Source: Gammaproteobacteria bacterium (GTDB lineage Bacteria > Pseudomonadota > Gammaproteobacteria > Steroidobacterales > Steroidobacteraceae). Taken from it: 16,002 nt of DNA. The first letter of the stretch is position 1. Each line of letters starts with the position of its first letter. The DNA lies in contig JAQGOE010000003.1 of assembly GCA_028293725.1 (NCBI GenBank), forward strand, positions 1 to 16,002. Direction: 5' to 3'. Both the position numbers and the translations under genes were made by a program. Below, piece after piece: positions 7,686-13,921 of the stretch. The notes beneath the pieces were generated by a model. It saw only the letters and a list, made by a program, of their open reading frames with translations, searched no databases and was not told the origin of the DNA.

Positions 7686-8366
7686 TCAGTGGCCGGGTCG
7701 CGTACTTACCTTAAAAGTGACAGAGTGTCGCGCGTTCGCGCGGCGCATGCCCTTCACCGCGGTGACGAGTTGTTCGGATTGAAGAGGATTACGGTAATCA
7801 ACATCGACGGCGCCCAGAACGATCGTGCCGTCTGTGCCGATCAGATACGTCGCCGGAATGGGGACCAACCATTCACCTGCTGTGGAATTGCGGGGCGGCG
7901 CATAACCGCGCTCGATGTAAATGGGTCGCAGTTGTGCCGGCAGGGAGTAAGCGACTCCGTAGGCGACCGCAACCTTCATGCCCTCGTCGATCAGTGTTGG
8001 GAATGGAAGGTGCATAGCCTCCACTCGAGCGGCAGCGAGGAATCGTGGTGAGGGTGGCGGAGCTATCACCACAACCCGAGCACCGGCGGCTCGAAGATTG
8101 TCGTGAGACACTGTCAGGTCGGCCAAGCTGTTCTGGCAGTACGTACACCAGGAGCCACGAAAGAAATGGACGATCGCCGGCCCCGTGCCGATGAGCTCCT
8201 GGAGGGTGACGTGTTGCCCGCCATACTCGCGAAGGCGGAAGGGTGGCGCCATCGAGCCGGCTCGCAGCGCCCGGTTTGCAAGGGTTGCCGCCTCCAGGGC
8301 CACCGCCACGATCCGGTCGGTATCCAGTTCCGGAGGGGTCGGCAGACTTGGCTCGATCTCGGGCAT
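7686..8366 (-). CDS. Peroxiredoxin-like AhpC/TSA-family protein with CxxC
   Basis: 226 residues with a thioredoxin-fold AhpC/TSA domain (about 38-215). The active-site segment is VHFFRGSWCTYCQNSLADL, with Cys74 as likely peroxidatic cysteine and Cys77 as partner; the family more often reads WCPYC. PATYLIGTDGTIV (161-173) is the conserved cis-Pro and following strand region. The expected role is reduction of peroxides or disulfides in the cytoplasm with thiol donors; no signal peptide is seen. I chose ATG 8366 because GGAGG (8372-8376) sits 5 nt before it. The ATG at 8378 is only 12 bp upstream and contains that ribosome site within its own codons, so it is unlikely. The gene is divergent from a LysR regulator 190 bp away, and its upstream region shares an element with that of pntAA. 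Confidence 0.85.
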   Translation of the reverse strand: MPEIEPSLPTPPELDTDRIVAVALEAATLANRALRAGSMAPPFRLREYGGQHVTLQELIGTGPAIVHFFRGSWCTYCQNSLADLTVSHDNLRAAGARVVVIAPPPSPRFLAAARVEAMHLPFPTLIDEGMKVAVAYGVAYSLPAQLRPIYIERGYAPPRNSTAGEWLVPIPATYLIGTDGTIVLGAVDVDYRNPLQSEQLVTAVKGMRRANARHSVTFKVSTRPGH

Positions 8367-8371
8367 ATCCG

Positions 8372-8376
8372 CCTCC
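8372..8376 (-). promoter_or_regulatory. Ribosome binding site deciding the peroxiredoxin start
   Basis: GGAGG on the minus strand, 5 nt before ATG 8366. It overlaps the second and third codons of the longer alternative frame that starts at 8378, which argues for the shorter protein. Confidence 0.7.
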
Positions 8377-8399
8377 ATGGGTTCGCTACAGGCGACTGG

Positions 8400-8456
8400 A
8401 AGATATCCATTCGACGGCGAGCGCAGTAGGGGGCAGATGGGGATATGGCTTATGCC
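8400..8456 (-). promoter_or_regulatory. Upstream element of the peroxiredoxin gene, shared with pntAA
   Basis: This 57-bp stretch matches 15086-15142 upstream of pntAA: 39 of 57 positions without gaps by hand count, about 45 if a compensating 1-bp indel is allowed. Two blocks stand out: AAGATATCCAT (8400-8410; on the coding strand ATGGATATCTT, perhaps containing the -10 region) and an imperfect palindrome GG-G-ATA-TGGCT-TAT-G-CC (8440-8456). They lie 34-44 and 74-90 bp before the start codon, exactly as in the pntAA copy. The palindrome is a candidate operator for the divergent LysR protein or another regulator. Confidence 0.6.
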
Positions 8457-8470
8457 AAAGGCTTCGAGAT

Positions 8471-8515
8471 CGATACCTGAAAATATTGATTTATTTATTC
8501 CATTTTATCGAAATA
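8471..8515. promoter_or_regulatory. AT-rich island in the divergent peroxiredoxin/LysR promoter region
   Basis: Only 10 of 45 bases are G or C, in sharp contrast to the GC-rich window. It contains an imperfect inverted repeat, CGAT...AAAAT (8471-8484) against ATTTTATCG (8502-8510). It probably belongs to the LysR gene's promoter or to a regulator or nucleoid-protein binding site. No single -35/-10 pair with good spacing could be chosen. Confidence 0.4.
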
Positions 8516-8556
8516 GGGCGCACAACGGCGTGTGGCCTATCTCATTGGAGGGCTAA

Positions 8557-9558
8557 ATGGACCGACTCACGGCATTGGAGATGTTCGTGCGTGTTGTCGA
8601 TACCGGCTCGTTTTCGGCGGTGGCGCGCAACCAGGAAATCGGTCAGCCAGCAGTATCCAAAGCGGTTGTCCAGCTCGAAGAGTGGCTGGGCGTAAGTCTG
8701 CTGATGCGGTCAACGCGCAGCGTGGTCCCGACCGAGGCCGGTCGGACCTTTTATGAGCATGCGAAGCGGACGATCGAGGAGGCTCATGAGGCCGTACTCG
8801 CGGCTCGCGGGAGTGCACACGGACTCTCAGGCAAGCTTCGAGTGTCGACATCGGTTTGCTTTGGGCGACTGCACGTCATCCCTAACTTGTCGGCGTTCCT
8901 GGCCGAACACCCTGACCTCGATATTGAACTCGTCCTGGACGACCGGCACTTGGACCTGGTCAACGAGGGTATCGATGTTTCGCTGCGAATGGGTGCCATG
9001 CCGGATTCGAACATGACCGCGCGCCGTATCGCGGAAGGTCGTCGTATTGTCGTGGCCACTCCTGCGTATCTTCAGCGGCACGGAACTCCCACGTCCCCAG
9101 GCGATTTGGTCAGCCATCAAGCGGTGATTTATACCCCGGGCGGCGGAGGCGCGCCTTGGACGTCTTGGACTTTTCGCAAGGCCACTGCGGAAGTGTCGGT
9201 GGTTCTGCGAGGGCGGTTGAAAGTAACCGCGGCGGAGGGGATACGGGAGGCGGTCAACAGTGACCTGGGATTGGCGGTGTCTTCAGAGTGGAATTTCTCT
9301 CCTGAGCTGCGGTCCGGAAAGGTTGTCGAGGTTTTGCCGGACTGGTCCCTACCGCTGACCAATCTATCCGCCGTTTACCCAACGGGCCGCCTGGCAAGCA
9401 CTAAAGCACGCCTATTTGTCTCGTTCGTGGAGCAGTACATGGGCGTCATGAATTCGGTTTCGCGTGAGCCAGAGCGCGCGCTGACTCAAAGCGTTCAGGC
9501 AGGGGCCGGGCGTCACACCCAACAAGCTCGTCAGGCTGCAGTCGTCGCCGATCGCTAA
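8557..9558 (+). CDS. LysR-family transcriptional regulator (CrgA/DmlR-like type)
   Basis: 333 residues. The N-terminal winged helix-turn-helix (about 1-62) reads LTALEMFVRVVDTGSFSAVA then QPAVSKAVVQLEEWLG, the recognition part of LysR proteins. A linker helix and a periplasmic-binding-protein-like effector domain (about 90-295) follow. It lacks the paired redox cysteines and surrounding sequence of OxyR, so it is not an OxyR orthologue despite its peroxiredoxin neighbour. The last 35 residues or so are a low-complexity, Gln/Ala/Arg-rich tail beyond the usual family end near residue 300. ATG 8557 follows GGAGG by 6 nt. It is divergent from the peroxiredoxin gene, and LysR proteins often control the divergent neighbour; the effector is unknown. 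It ends 49 bp from the convergent GST gene. Confidence 0.9.
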   Translation: MDRLTALEMFVRVVDTGSFSAVARNQEIGQPAVSKAVVQLEEWLGVSLLMRSTRSVVPTEAGRTFYEHAKRTIEEAHEAVLAARGSAHGLSGKLRVSTSVCFGRLHVIPNLSAFLAEHPDLDIELVLDDRHLDLVNEGIDVSLRMGAMPDSNMTARRIAEGRRIVVATPAYLQRHGTPTSPGDLVSHQAVIYTPGGGGAPWTSWTFRKATAEVSVVLRGRLKVTAAEGIREAVNSDLGLAVSSEWNFSPELRSGKVVEVLPDWSLPLTNLSAVYPTGRLASTKARLFVSFVEQYMGVMNSVSREPERALTQSVQAGAGRHTQQARQAAVVADR

Positions 9559-9587
9559 TACCGCAGACCTCGCACCGCGTAGCGACC

Positions 9588-9606
9588 GGCGACCTTGACG
9601 CTCGCC
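9588..9606. terminator. Short hairpin between convergent LysR and GST genes
   Basis: GGCGA (9588-9592) and TCGCC (9602-9606) form a 5-bp stem with a 9-nt loop in the 49-bp gap between facing stop codons. There is no T-run, so a terminator role is only suggested by position. Confidence 0.2.
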
Positions 9607-9607
9607 C

Positions 9608-10255
9608 TCACGCACTAATGCTTGCCCTCCCAGAAACCAACTCATACCATCTGCGCAGAGCGCCGGTGTCCGTCGGGATCGGCAGGTTGAGCGCCTTTGT
9701 CGCGAAATCTATCGTGACGACCGCGGTAATGTCGGCGACGGAGAACTTGTCTCCGGCGACGAAGGGACTCGACGCCAAGCGAGCATCGATGTCACGGTAG
9801 AAGTTTCCTACTCGCAGGCGCCCACGCTCAACGAGTGCGGGAATCTGTTCGTAGGCGTGTGGTCCGGCGATCGCGCGTTGCTTGAGGCTCGCCGCGCCAT
9901 TGCGGACAGCTTCCATGACTGGCGCGAAGCCCTCGAGCTCCATCTGCCGCTCCCACATGGTGGTGAGCGCTTTCTCCGCCGCTTGAGTCCCGTACAGCGG
10001 CGGCTCGGGATAGACGTCCTCCAGGTATCGCAAGATGGCCGGGACTTCGCCGATCGCGGTGCCGTCCGCGAGCACCAGGGTGGGGACCACCCGCCGCGGG
10101 TTGATCGCGGTATAAGCTTCCGAGAATTGCTCCTTCGCGCCCAGATCGACTGGCACCATCGGCATACAGATGCCTTTCTCGGCCAGGAAGATTCGTACAC
10201 GTCGCGAGTTCGGTGAGCCGTTCGACTGATACAGTTTAAAATCGTTGGCTTTCAT
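9608..10255 (-). CDS. Glutathione S-transferase
   Basis: 215 residues. The N-terminal thioredoxin-like domain (about 5-84) has SPNSRRVRIFLAEKG, with Ser14 or Ser17 as candidate catalytic residue, cis-Pro58 in RRVVPTL, and Glu70 in GEVPAILRYLE at the glutathione-binding site, where the usual ES-x-AI pattern has Val in place of Ser. The helical C-terminal domain contains FVAGDKFSVADITA (165-178), the conserved N-capping motif with its Asp. It should conjugate or reduce electrophiles with glutathione in the cytoplasm. Start ATG 10255 follows AAAGGAA by 9 nt; a TTG at 10282 in the same frame would overlap the upstream gene's stop and has less support. It lies 23 bp after the SDR gene on the same strand, so the two are probably co-transcribed. 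Confidence 0.92.
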   Translation of the reverse strand: MKANDFKLYQSNGSPNSRRVRIFLAEKGICMPMVPVDLGAKEQFSEAYTAINPRRVVPTLVLADGTAIGEVPAILRYLEDVYPEPPLYGTQAAEKALTTMWERQMELEGFAPVMEAVRNGAASLKQRAIAGPHAYEQIPALVERGRLRVGNFYRDIDARLASSPFVAGDKFSVADITAVVTIDFATKALNLPIPTDTGALRRWYELVSGRASISA

Positions 10256-10278
10256 GGAGGGATTTCCTTTCAGCGGTG

Positions 10279-11025
10279 TCAACCGGCGCTCTTGCCGCCG
10301 TCAACACTGAGAATCTGACCGGTTACAAACGAGGCATCGCTCGAGGCAAGGAATAGGATGGCTCGCGCCAACTCGTCCGGCTTGCCGAGGCGCTTCATGG
10401 GAACGACGCTCCTCATGTAAGCCTTTCCGGCTTCGCCGCCAGTGAAGCGGTCGAGCATGCCGGTATCGGTCGGCCCGGGCGCTACGGCATTGACGCGGAC
10501 TCCGCTTTCGGCAACTTCCAGCGCCACCGACTTAGTCAACCCTTCCACGGCATGCTTGCTCGCGGCGTAGATAGAGGCTCCGGCGGCTCCCTCATGACCG
10601 TAGGTCGAGGAGATGTTGATGACGCTGCCGGCTCCTTGCGCTCGCATCACCCGGATTTCATGCTTCAGGCTTAGAACGACCCCGAGTACGTTCGTGTCAA
10701 ATGTGGCCGCATAGCTTTCGGCCGTCTGATCTGTGACCGCGCCGGGTTTCCCTTCGGTGCCTGCATTGTTGATCGCGACGTCCAAGCGGCCAAAGCGCTT
10801 GACGGTGCCGTCGACGAGCTGACGAACATCTTCCTCCTGACGAACGTCGGCGCGAATGAATTCAGCTTCCGTGCCGAGCTTCCGTAACTCGGAAACGAGG
10901 GCTTGCCCCGCCTCCTCGCCGCGGCCGGACACGACGACGCGCGCATTCTGTTTAGCGAAGGCGAGGGCGGCGGCCCGGCCGATGCCGGTGAGGCCGCCAG
11001 TAATCAGGACAACGGGAGTAGTCAT
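10279..11025 (-). CDS. Short-chain dehydrogenase/reductase (SDR), NAD(P)-dependent
   Basis: 248 residues, the usual length for classical SDRs. Seen in order: cofactor-binding TGGLTGIG (9-16), acidic D60 in FIRADV, NNAG (86-89), catalytic Asn112 in TNVLG, Ser139/140 in INISS, Tyr153-x3-Lys157 in YAASK, and the PGPTDTGM loop (183-190). It ends with VTGQILSVDGG, typical of 3-oxoacyl-ACP reductase and glucose dehydrogenase-like SDRs. The substrate cannot be assigned. ATG 11025 was chosen because it follows AGAGGA by 8 nt and the TG-x3-G-x-G motif begins just after it; an upstream in-frame start at 11106 would add 27 residues without family similarity. It is the first gene of an SDR-GST pair and is divergent from a LysR gene. 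Confidence 0.92.
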   Translation of the reverse strand: MTTPVVLITGGLTGIGRAAALAFAKQNARVVVSGRGEEAGQALVSELRKLGTEAEFIRADVRQEEDVRQLVDGTVKRFGRLDVAINNAGTEGKPGAVTDQTAESYAATFDTNVLGVVLSLKHEIRVMRAQGAGSVINISSTYGHEGAAGASIYAASKHAVEGLTKSVALEVAESGVRVNAVAPGPTDTGMLDRFTGGEAGKAYMRSVVPMKRLGKPDELARAILFLASSDASFVTGQILSVDGGKSAG

Positions 11026-11044
11026 TTGAGAATTCCTCTTTACG

Positions 11045-11060
11045 CGCGGCTCGTGCCGCG
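11045..11060. promoter_or_regulatory. Perfect hairpin in the SDR leader
   Basis: CGCGGC-TCGT-GCCGCG is a perfect 6-bp stem with a tetraloop. It lies about 20 bp before the SDR start and just upstream of its ribosome site, so it would be in the mRNA leader if transcription starts further up. It could affect stability or translation, or be a protein site; function is unknown. Confidence 0.35.
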
Positions 11061-11094
11061 TGATGGTGATGCTGGCTCGAGGGCTCGACTCATG

Positions 11095-11114
11095 CTCAAG
11101 ACGCATTGCTTGAG
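11095..11114. promoter_or_regulatory. Inverted repeat in the SDR/LysR divergent region
   Basis: CTCAAG-ACGCATTG-CTTGAG is a perfect 6-bp inverted repeat with an 8-bp centre. An alternative overlapping pairing, GACTCA (11087-11092) with TGAGTC (11111-11116), is also possible. It lies 70-90 bp before the SDR start, a plausible place for an operator near the promoter. Confidence 0.35.
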
Positions 11115-11204
11115 TCGCATCGGAGCGTCGCTAAACCCTGTAAACCGTGGCGCTAATGTAGGTGGGGCTGGCGAAAATTAGAAAGACTTTGTATGGTGCA
11201 TGAG

Positions 11205-11219
11205 ATACTTCAAAGGTAT
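11205..11219. promoter_or_regulatory. LysR-type binding box ATAC-N7-GTAT
   Basis: A perfect ATAC-TTCAAAG-GTAT dyad, fitting the LysR T-N11-A rule and identical to the ATAC-N7-GTAT consensus known for BenM/CatM. It ends 13 bp before the LysR start at 11233, which suits autorepression, and lies about 180 bp from the SDR start, so it can also serve activation of the SDR-GST operon. Confidence 0.6.
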
Positions 11220-11232
11220 GGCTCGGTGAAAT

Positions 11233-12141
11233 ATGGAGCTCCGGCACTTACGCTACTTCATTGCTGTCGCAGAGGAGGGCAACCTCACGGTGGCGGCCGA
11301 AAAGCGACTTTTCACGGCGCAACCTTCGCTCAGTCGCCAGATTCGCGATCTCGAGCAGGAAGTGGGTACCGCCCTTCTCATTCGCGGAGCCCGGGGAGTC
11401 GAGCTCACTGCGGCCGGCCGGGTGTTTCTCGACCATGCGCGGATCGCGCTGCTGCAGGTCGAAGCGGGCGCGGAGGCGGCCCGGCTCGCCGCGCAGCCAC
11501 CGAAAGCCTCGTTCGTCATCGGATTCCTGACCGGCTACGAAATGGAATGGTTGCCGACGTTAATGTCAATTCTTCGTGAGGAACTGCCTAACATCGAGGT
11601 CGTCGTACGCAGTGAACAATCACCCGACCTGGCGAACGCGCTCATGCGCGGGAGACTCGATGTCGCGTTTCTACGTCGCGAGGAGCGCGTGTCCGGGTTG
11701 GTGTACAAGTTGCTGCGGCGGGAGGCGTTGATCGTAGTCATGCCCGCGAATCACAAGCTGGCTGCGCGCAAGACGGTCCGCCCGAGCGATCTGGTTGACC
11801 AGACCCTGATAGGCGTCCCCAACTCGAATTCGCCCGTGCTGCGCGCGGTGACCGATCGGTATGGGAAGCAAGTGGGCATCGATCTGACGCCGGACCACGA
11901 AGCGCTCAATCCGGCAGTGGCAATTTCGCTCGTCGCCTCAACGGGCGGAGTGGGCCTGCTGCCGCTCTACGTGCGTAACATGCTGCCCCCAACCGTGATC
12001 AGCCGGCCCCTCGACGGCGCGCCACCGATGATTGATCTGGTTCTAGGCTACAACCAGTCCAACACGTCGCCGCTCCTCAAAACACTGCTCGGCAAGCTCG
12101 ACCAGCTCAAGTTTCGAGTCGAGAAGCGGGGCGACGCATGA
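11233..12141 (+). CDS. LysR-family transcriptional regulator (BenM/CatM/HcaR-like)
   Basis: 302 residues. MELRHLRYFIAVAEEGNLTV with TAQPSLSRQIRDLEQEVG (28-45) is the typical N-terminal helix-turn-helix of the LysR subgroup that includes BenM, CatM and HcaR, followed by ELTAAGRVFLDHAR and a linker helix. The effector domain (about 90-295) begins FVIGFLTGYEMEWLPTLM and contains RGRLDVAFLRRE and the GGVGLLPLYV region. The subgroup often senses aromatic acids or other small organic ligands; the ligand here is unknown. The start is ATG 11233, with only a weak ribosome site (GGTGAA). It is divergent from the SDR-GST pair, which is its likely target, with an ATAC-N7-GTAT box between them. Confidence 0.92.
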   Translation: MELRHLRYFIAVAEEGNLTVAAEKRLFTAQPSLSRQIRDLEQEVGTALLIRGARGVELTAAGRVFLDHARIALLQVEAGAEAARLAAQPPKASFVIGFLTGYEMEWLPTLMSILREELPNIEVVVRSEQSPDLANALMRGRLDVAFLRREERVSGLVYKLLRREALIVVMPANHKLAARKTVRPSDLVDQTLIGVPNSNSPVLRAVTDRYGKQVGIDLTPDHEALNPAVAISLVASTGGVGLLPLYVRNMLPPTVISRPLDGAPPMIDLVLGYNQSNTSPLLKTLLGKLDQLKFRVEKRGDA

Positions 12142-12173
12142 AGGACGGCAGCACTCCACTCGTCAGATGATCG

Positions 12174-13580
12174 CTAGGCTTCTTTGACCTGCAAGCCGAG
12201 GTCCATGAGGGATTGCCGGGCATCGCCGAATAACATTGAAGTCTTGGGATCGACGAAAAGATCATTCTCCACGCCGGAGAAGCCTTTGCCTTTGCCTCGT
12301 TTGAGTACGAGGACGCTCTTCGCGTCGGTTACCTTTAAGATCGGCATTCCAAAAATCGGTGACGCCGGATTGGTGCGAGCGGCAGGATTGACCACATCAT
12401 TCGCCCCCACAACGATGGCGACATCGGTTTCGACAAACCGCTCATTGATCTCGTCCATGTCGATGAGTTTGTCGTAGGGAACGCCAGCCTCGGCCAGGAG
12501 GACGTTCATGTGTCCTGGCATCCGCCCGGCGACAGGGTGGATCGCGTATCGAACATCGCCGCCGCGCTTTTCAATCAAGTCCCCCAACTCGCGAATCTGA
12601 TGCTGTGCCTGCGACACAGCCAGTCCATATCCCGGAACCATGATGACGCGCTCGGCGTAGGCGAGGCGCAACGCGGCGTAGGCGAGGCGCAACGCGGCGT
12701 CCTCGGCGGTCGTGGAGGACATTTCCCCCCCTGCGGCCGTGGCGACGGCTGTGTCAACGTTCGGTGAGCCGAATGCTCCGAACAGCACGTTCGCGAAGGA
12801 CCGGTTCATCGCCTTGCACATCGCGATTGCGAGGATGAAGCCACTCAGACCGTCCAGGGCGCCGACAATGATCAGGATATTGTTATCAATGGCGAAGCCA
12901 GTCGCGACGGCGGCCAGTCCCGCATACGAATTCAGCAGTGACACGACGACCGGCATGTCCGCCCCGCCAATCGGCAGTACGAAGAGGACGCCCAGAAGAC
13001 CGGCGACGGCCACCATGGTGCCGAAGACCACTACTTGGGTGGGAACAGCTATCAGCCATACCAGGCACCAGCAGCCGACGGCGAGTAGCAGGAGATTGAT
13101 GGTGTTTTGGCCTCGGAAGACCAAAGGGCGTCCCGGCAGTATTTCCTGCAGTTTACCAAACGCGATCAAACTGCCGGTGACCGTCAAGCCGCCGAAGAGG
13201 ACCTCGAGGCCGAGCGCCGCCACGTTCGCTCGAACGAGCGAGCCACTGGACAAACCATTACCGTATTCGCCGACGCCCACCAGCGTCGCGGCAAGTGCTC
13301 CGAACGCATGGCTGAGCGCGATACGCTGAGGCATCGCGGTCATGGGGACCCACATGCCAAGGGGATATCCGGCTATCGCACCAACAGCCGCGCCCACGAC
13401 GATCCATTCATAAGAAACGATACGGGTCTGAAAGAGGGTTGCGATGACGGCGACAGCCATCCCGAAAGCGGCCAATTGCATACCGCGCCTGGCGCTGTCG
13501 GGGCGCCCCAATGCGCGCAGGGCGGTGATGAACAGGAATGCCGCGAGCAAATAAGCGAGTTGGATGAATGTCTCTATCAT
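12174..13580 (-). CDS. pntB: NAD(P) transhydrogenase subunit beta
   Basis: 468 residues. Residues 1-260 or so form the membrane domain dII with multiple hydrophobic helices; His91 in ALSHAFGALAATLVG corresponds to E. coli beta-His91 of the proton channel. Residues from about 310 form domain dIII, which binds NADP(H): VPGYGLAVSQAQH (314-326), HPVAGRMPGHMNVLLAEAGVPYD and VGANDVVNPAA (391-401). With PntAA and PntAB it makes the inner-membrane pump that uses the proton gradient to reduce NADP+ with NADH. ATG 13580 overlaps the pntAB stop (ATGA), so translation is coupled. Oddity: the dII-dIII hinge contains ALRLAYA twice (296-302 and 303-309), encoded by a perfect 21-bp tandem repeat. Confidence 0.97.
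   Translation of the reverse strand: MIETFIQLAYLLAAFLFITALRALGRPDSARRGMQLAAFGMAVAVIATLFQTRIVSYEWIVVGAAVGAIAGYPLGMWVPMTAMPQRIALSHAFGALAATLVGVGEYGNGLSSGSLVRANVAALGLEVLFGGLTVTGSLIAFGKLQEILPGRPLVFRGQNTINLLLLAVGCWCLVWLIAVPTQVVVFGTMVAVAGLLGVLFVLPIGGADMPVVVSLLNSYAGLAAVATGFAIDNNILIIVGALDGLSGFILAIAMCKAMNRSFANVLFGAFGSPNVDTAVATAAGGEMSSTTAEDAALRLAYAALRLAYAERVIMVPGYGLAVSQAQHQIRELGDLIEKRGGDVRYAIHPVAGRMPGHMNVLLAEAGVPYDKLIDMDEINERFVETDVAIVVGANDVVNPAARTNPASPIFGMPILKVTDAKSVLVLKRGKGKGFSGVENDLFVDPKTSMLFGDARQSLMDLGLQVKEA
12653..12700. repeat. Perfect 21-bp tandem duplication inside pntB
   Basis: Bases 12655-12675 and 12676-12696 are identical 21-mers; period-21 matching extends from 12653 to 12700 (about 2.3 copies). 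On the coding strand it duplicates seven codons (ALRLAYA) in frame at the dII-dIII hinge. Identical copies indicate a recent slippage event. Confidence 0.95.
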
Positions 13581-13912
13581 GACTTCACTGCGCTGGGAGC
13601 GCCACTTTCAGCCTCGGCCGCTGGCGCGGTTTTGGTGCGCTTGAACATCGACAGCATCCGATCGGTGATCAGAAAGCCGCCAACGATGTTGGCCATGGCG
13701 CATGCAACGGCGATCGTGCCGAGAATCGTTGCCAGAACGCCGTCGCCACTGCCGGCCAACACTAATGAGGCGACGAGGGAAATGCCGGAGATCGCATTGG
13801 TCGCGGCCATCAGCGGCGTATGCAGCAGCGGTGGTATCCGGTTGATGGTTTGGACACCGACGAAGCCGGCGAGCATGAAGACGAATAGCTGGATAACGGT
13901 CGTTGTTGCCAT
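13577..13912 (-). CDS. pntAB: NAD(P) transhydrogenase subunit alpha part 2 (membrane part)
   Basis: 111 residues with about three membrane helices: LFVFMLAGFVGVQ near the start, the conserved PPLLHTPLMAATNAISGIS (27-45), then VASLVLAG and a helix ending MANIVGGFLITDRMLSMF. This matches the membrane half of the alpha subunit, which is a separate protein in split-alpha systems such as Rhodospirillum rubrum and is fused to the soluble half in E. coli PntA. The C-terminal tail (about 92-111) is Ala/Lys-rich and unstructured-looking. It starts 9 bp after pntAA and overlaps pntB by 4 bp. No strong ribosome site is seen, so coupling to pntAA is likely. Confidence 0.96.
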   Translation of the reverse strand: MATTTVIQLFVFMLAGFVGVQTINRIPPLLHTPLMAATNAISGISLVASLVLAGSGDGVLATILGTIAVACAMANIVGGFLITDRMLSMFKRTKTAPAAEAESGAPSAVKS

Positions 13913-13921
13913 TGCGGTCGC

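Noticed and set aside
8557..9558. OxyR identity for the LysR gene next to the peroxiredoxin
   Set aside because: The OxyR redox-cysteine region is absent, and the N-terminal sequence fits the CrgA/DmlR-like group instead.
10279..11106. Longer SDR form starting at 11106
   Set aside because: The 27 extra residues show no SDR similarity, while ATG 11025 has a good ribosome site and starts at the usual place before the cofactor motif.
11216..11224. TATGGCT shared between this LysR promoter region and the prx/pnt palindrome
   Set aside because: Only a short match, without the palindrome or the conserved spacing; likely chance overlap with the ATAC-N7-GTAT box.
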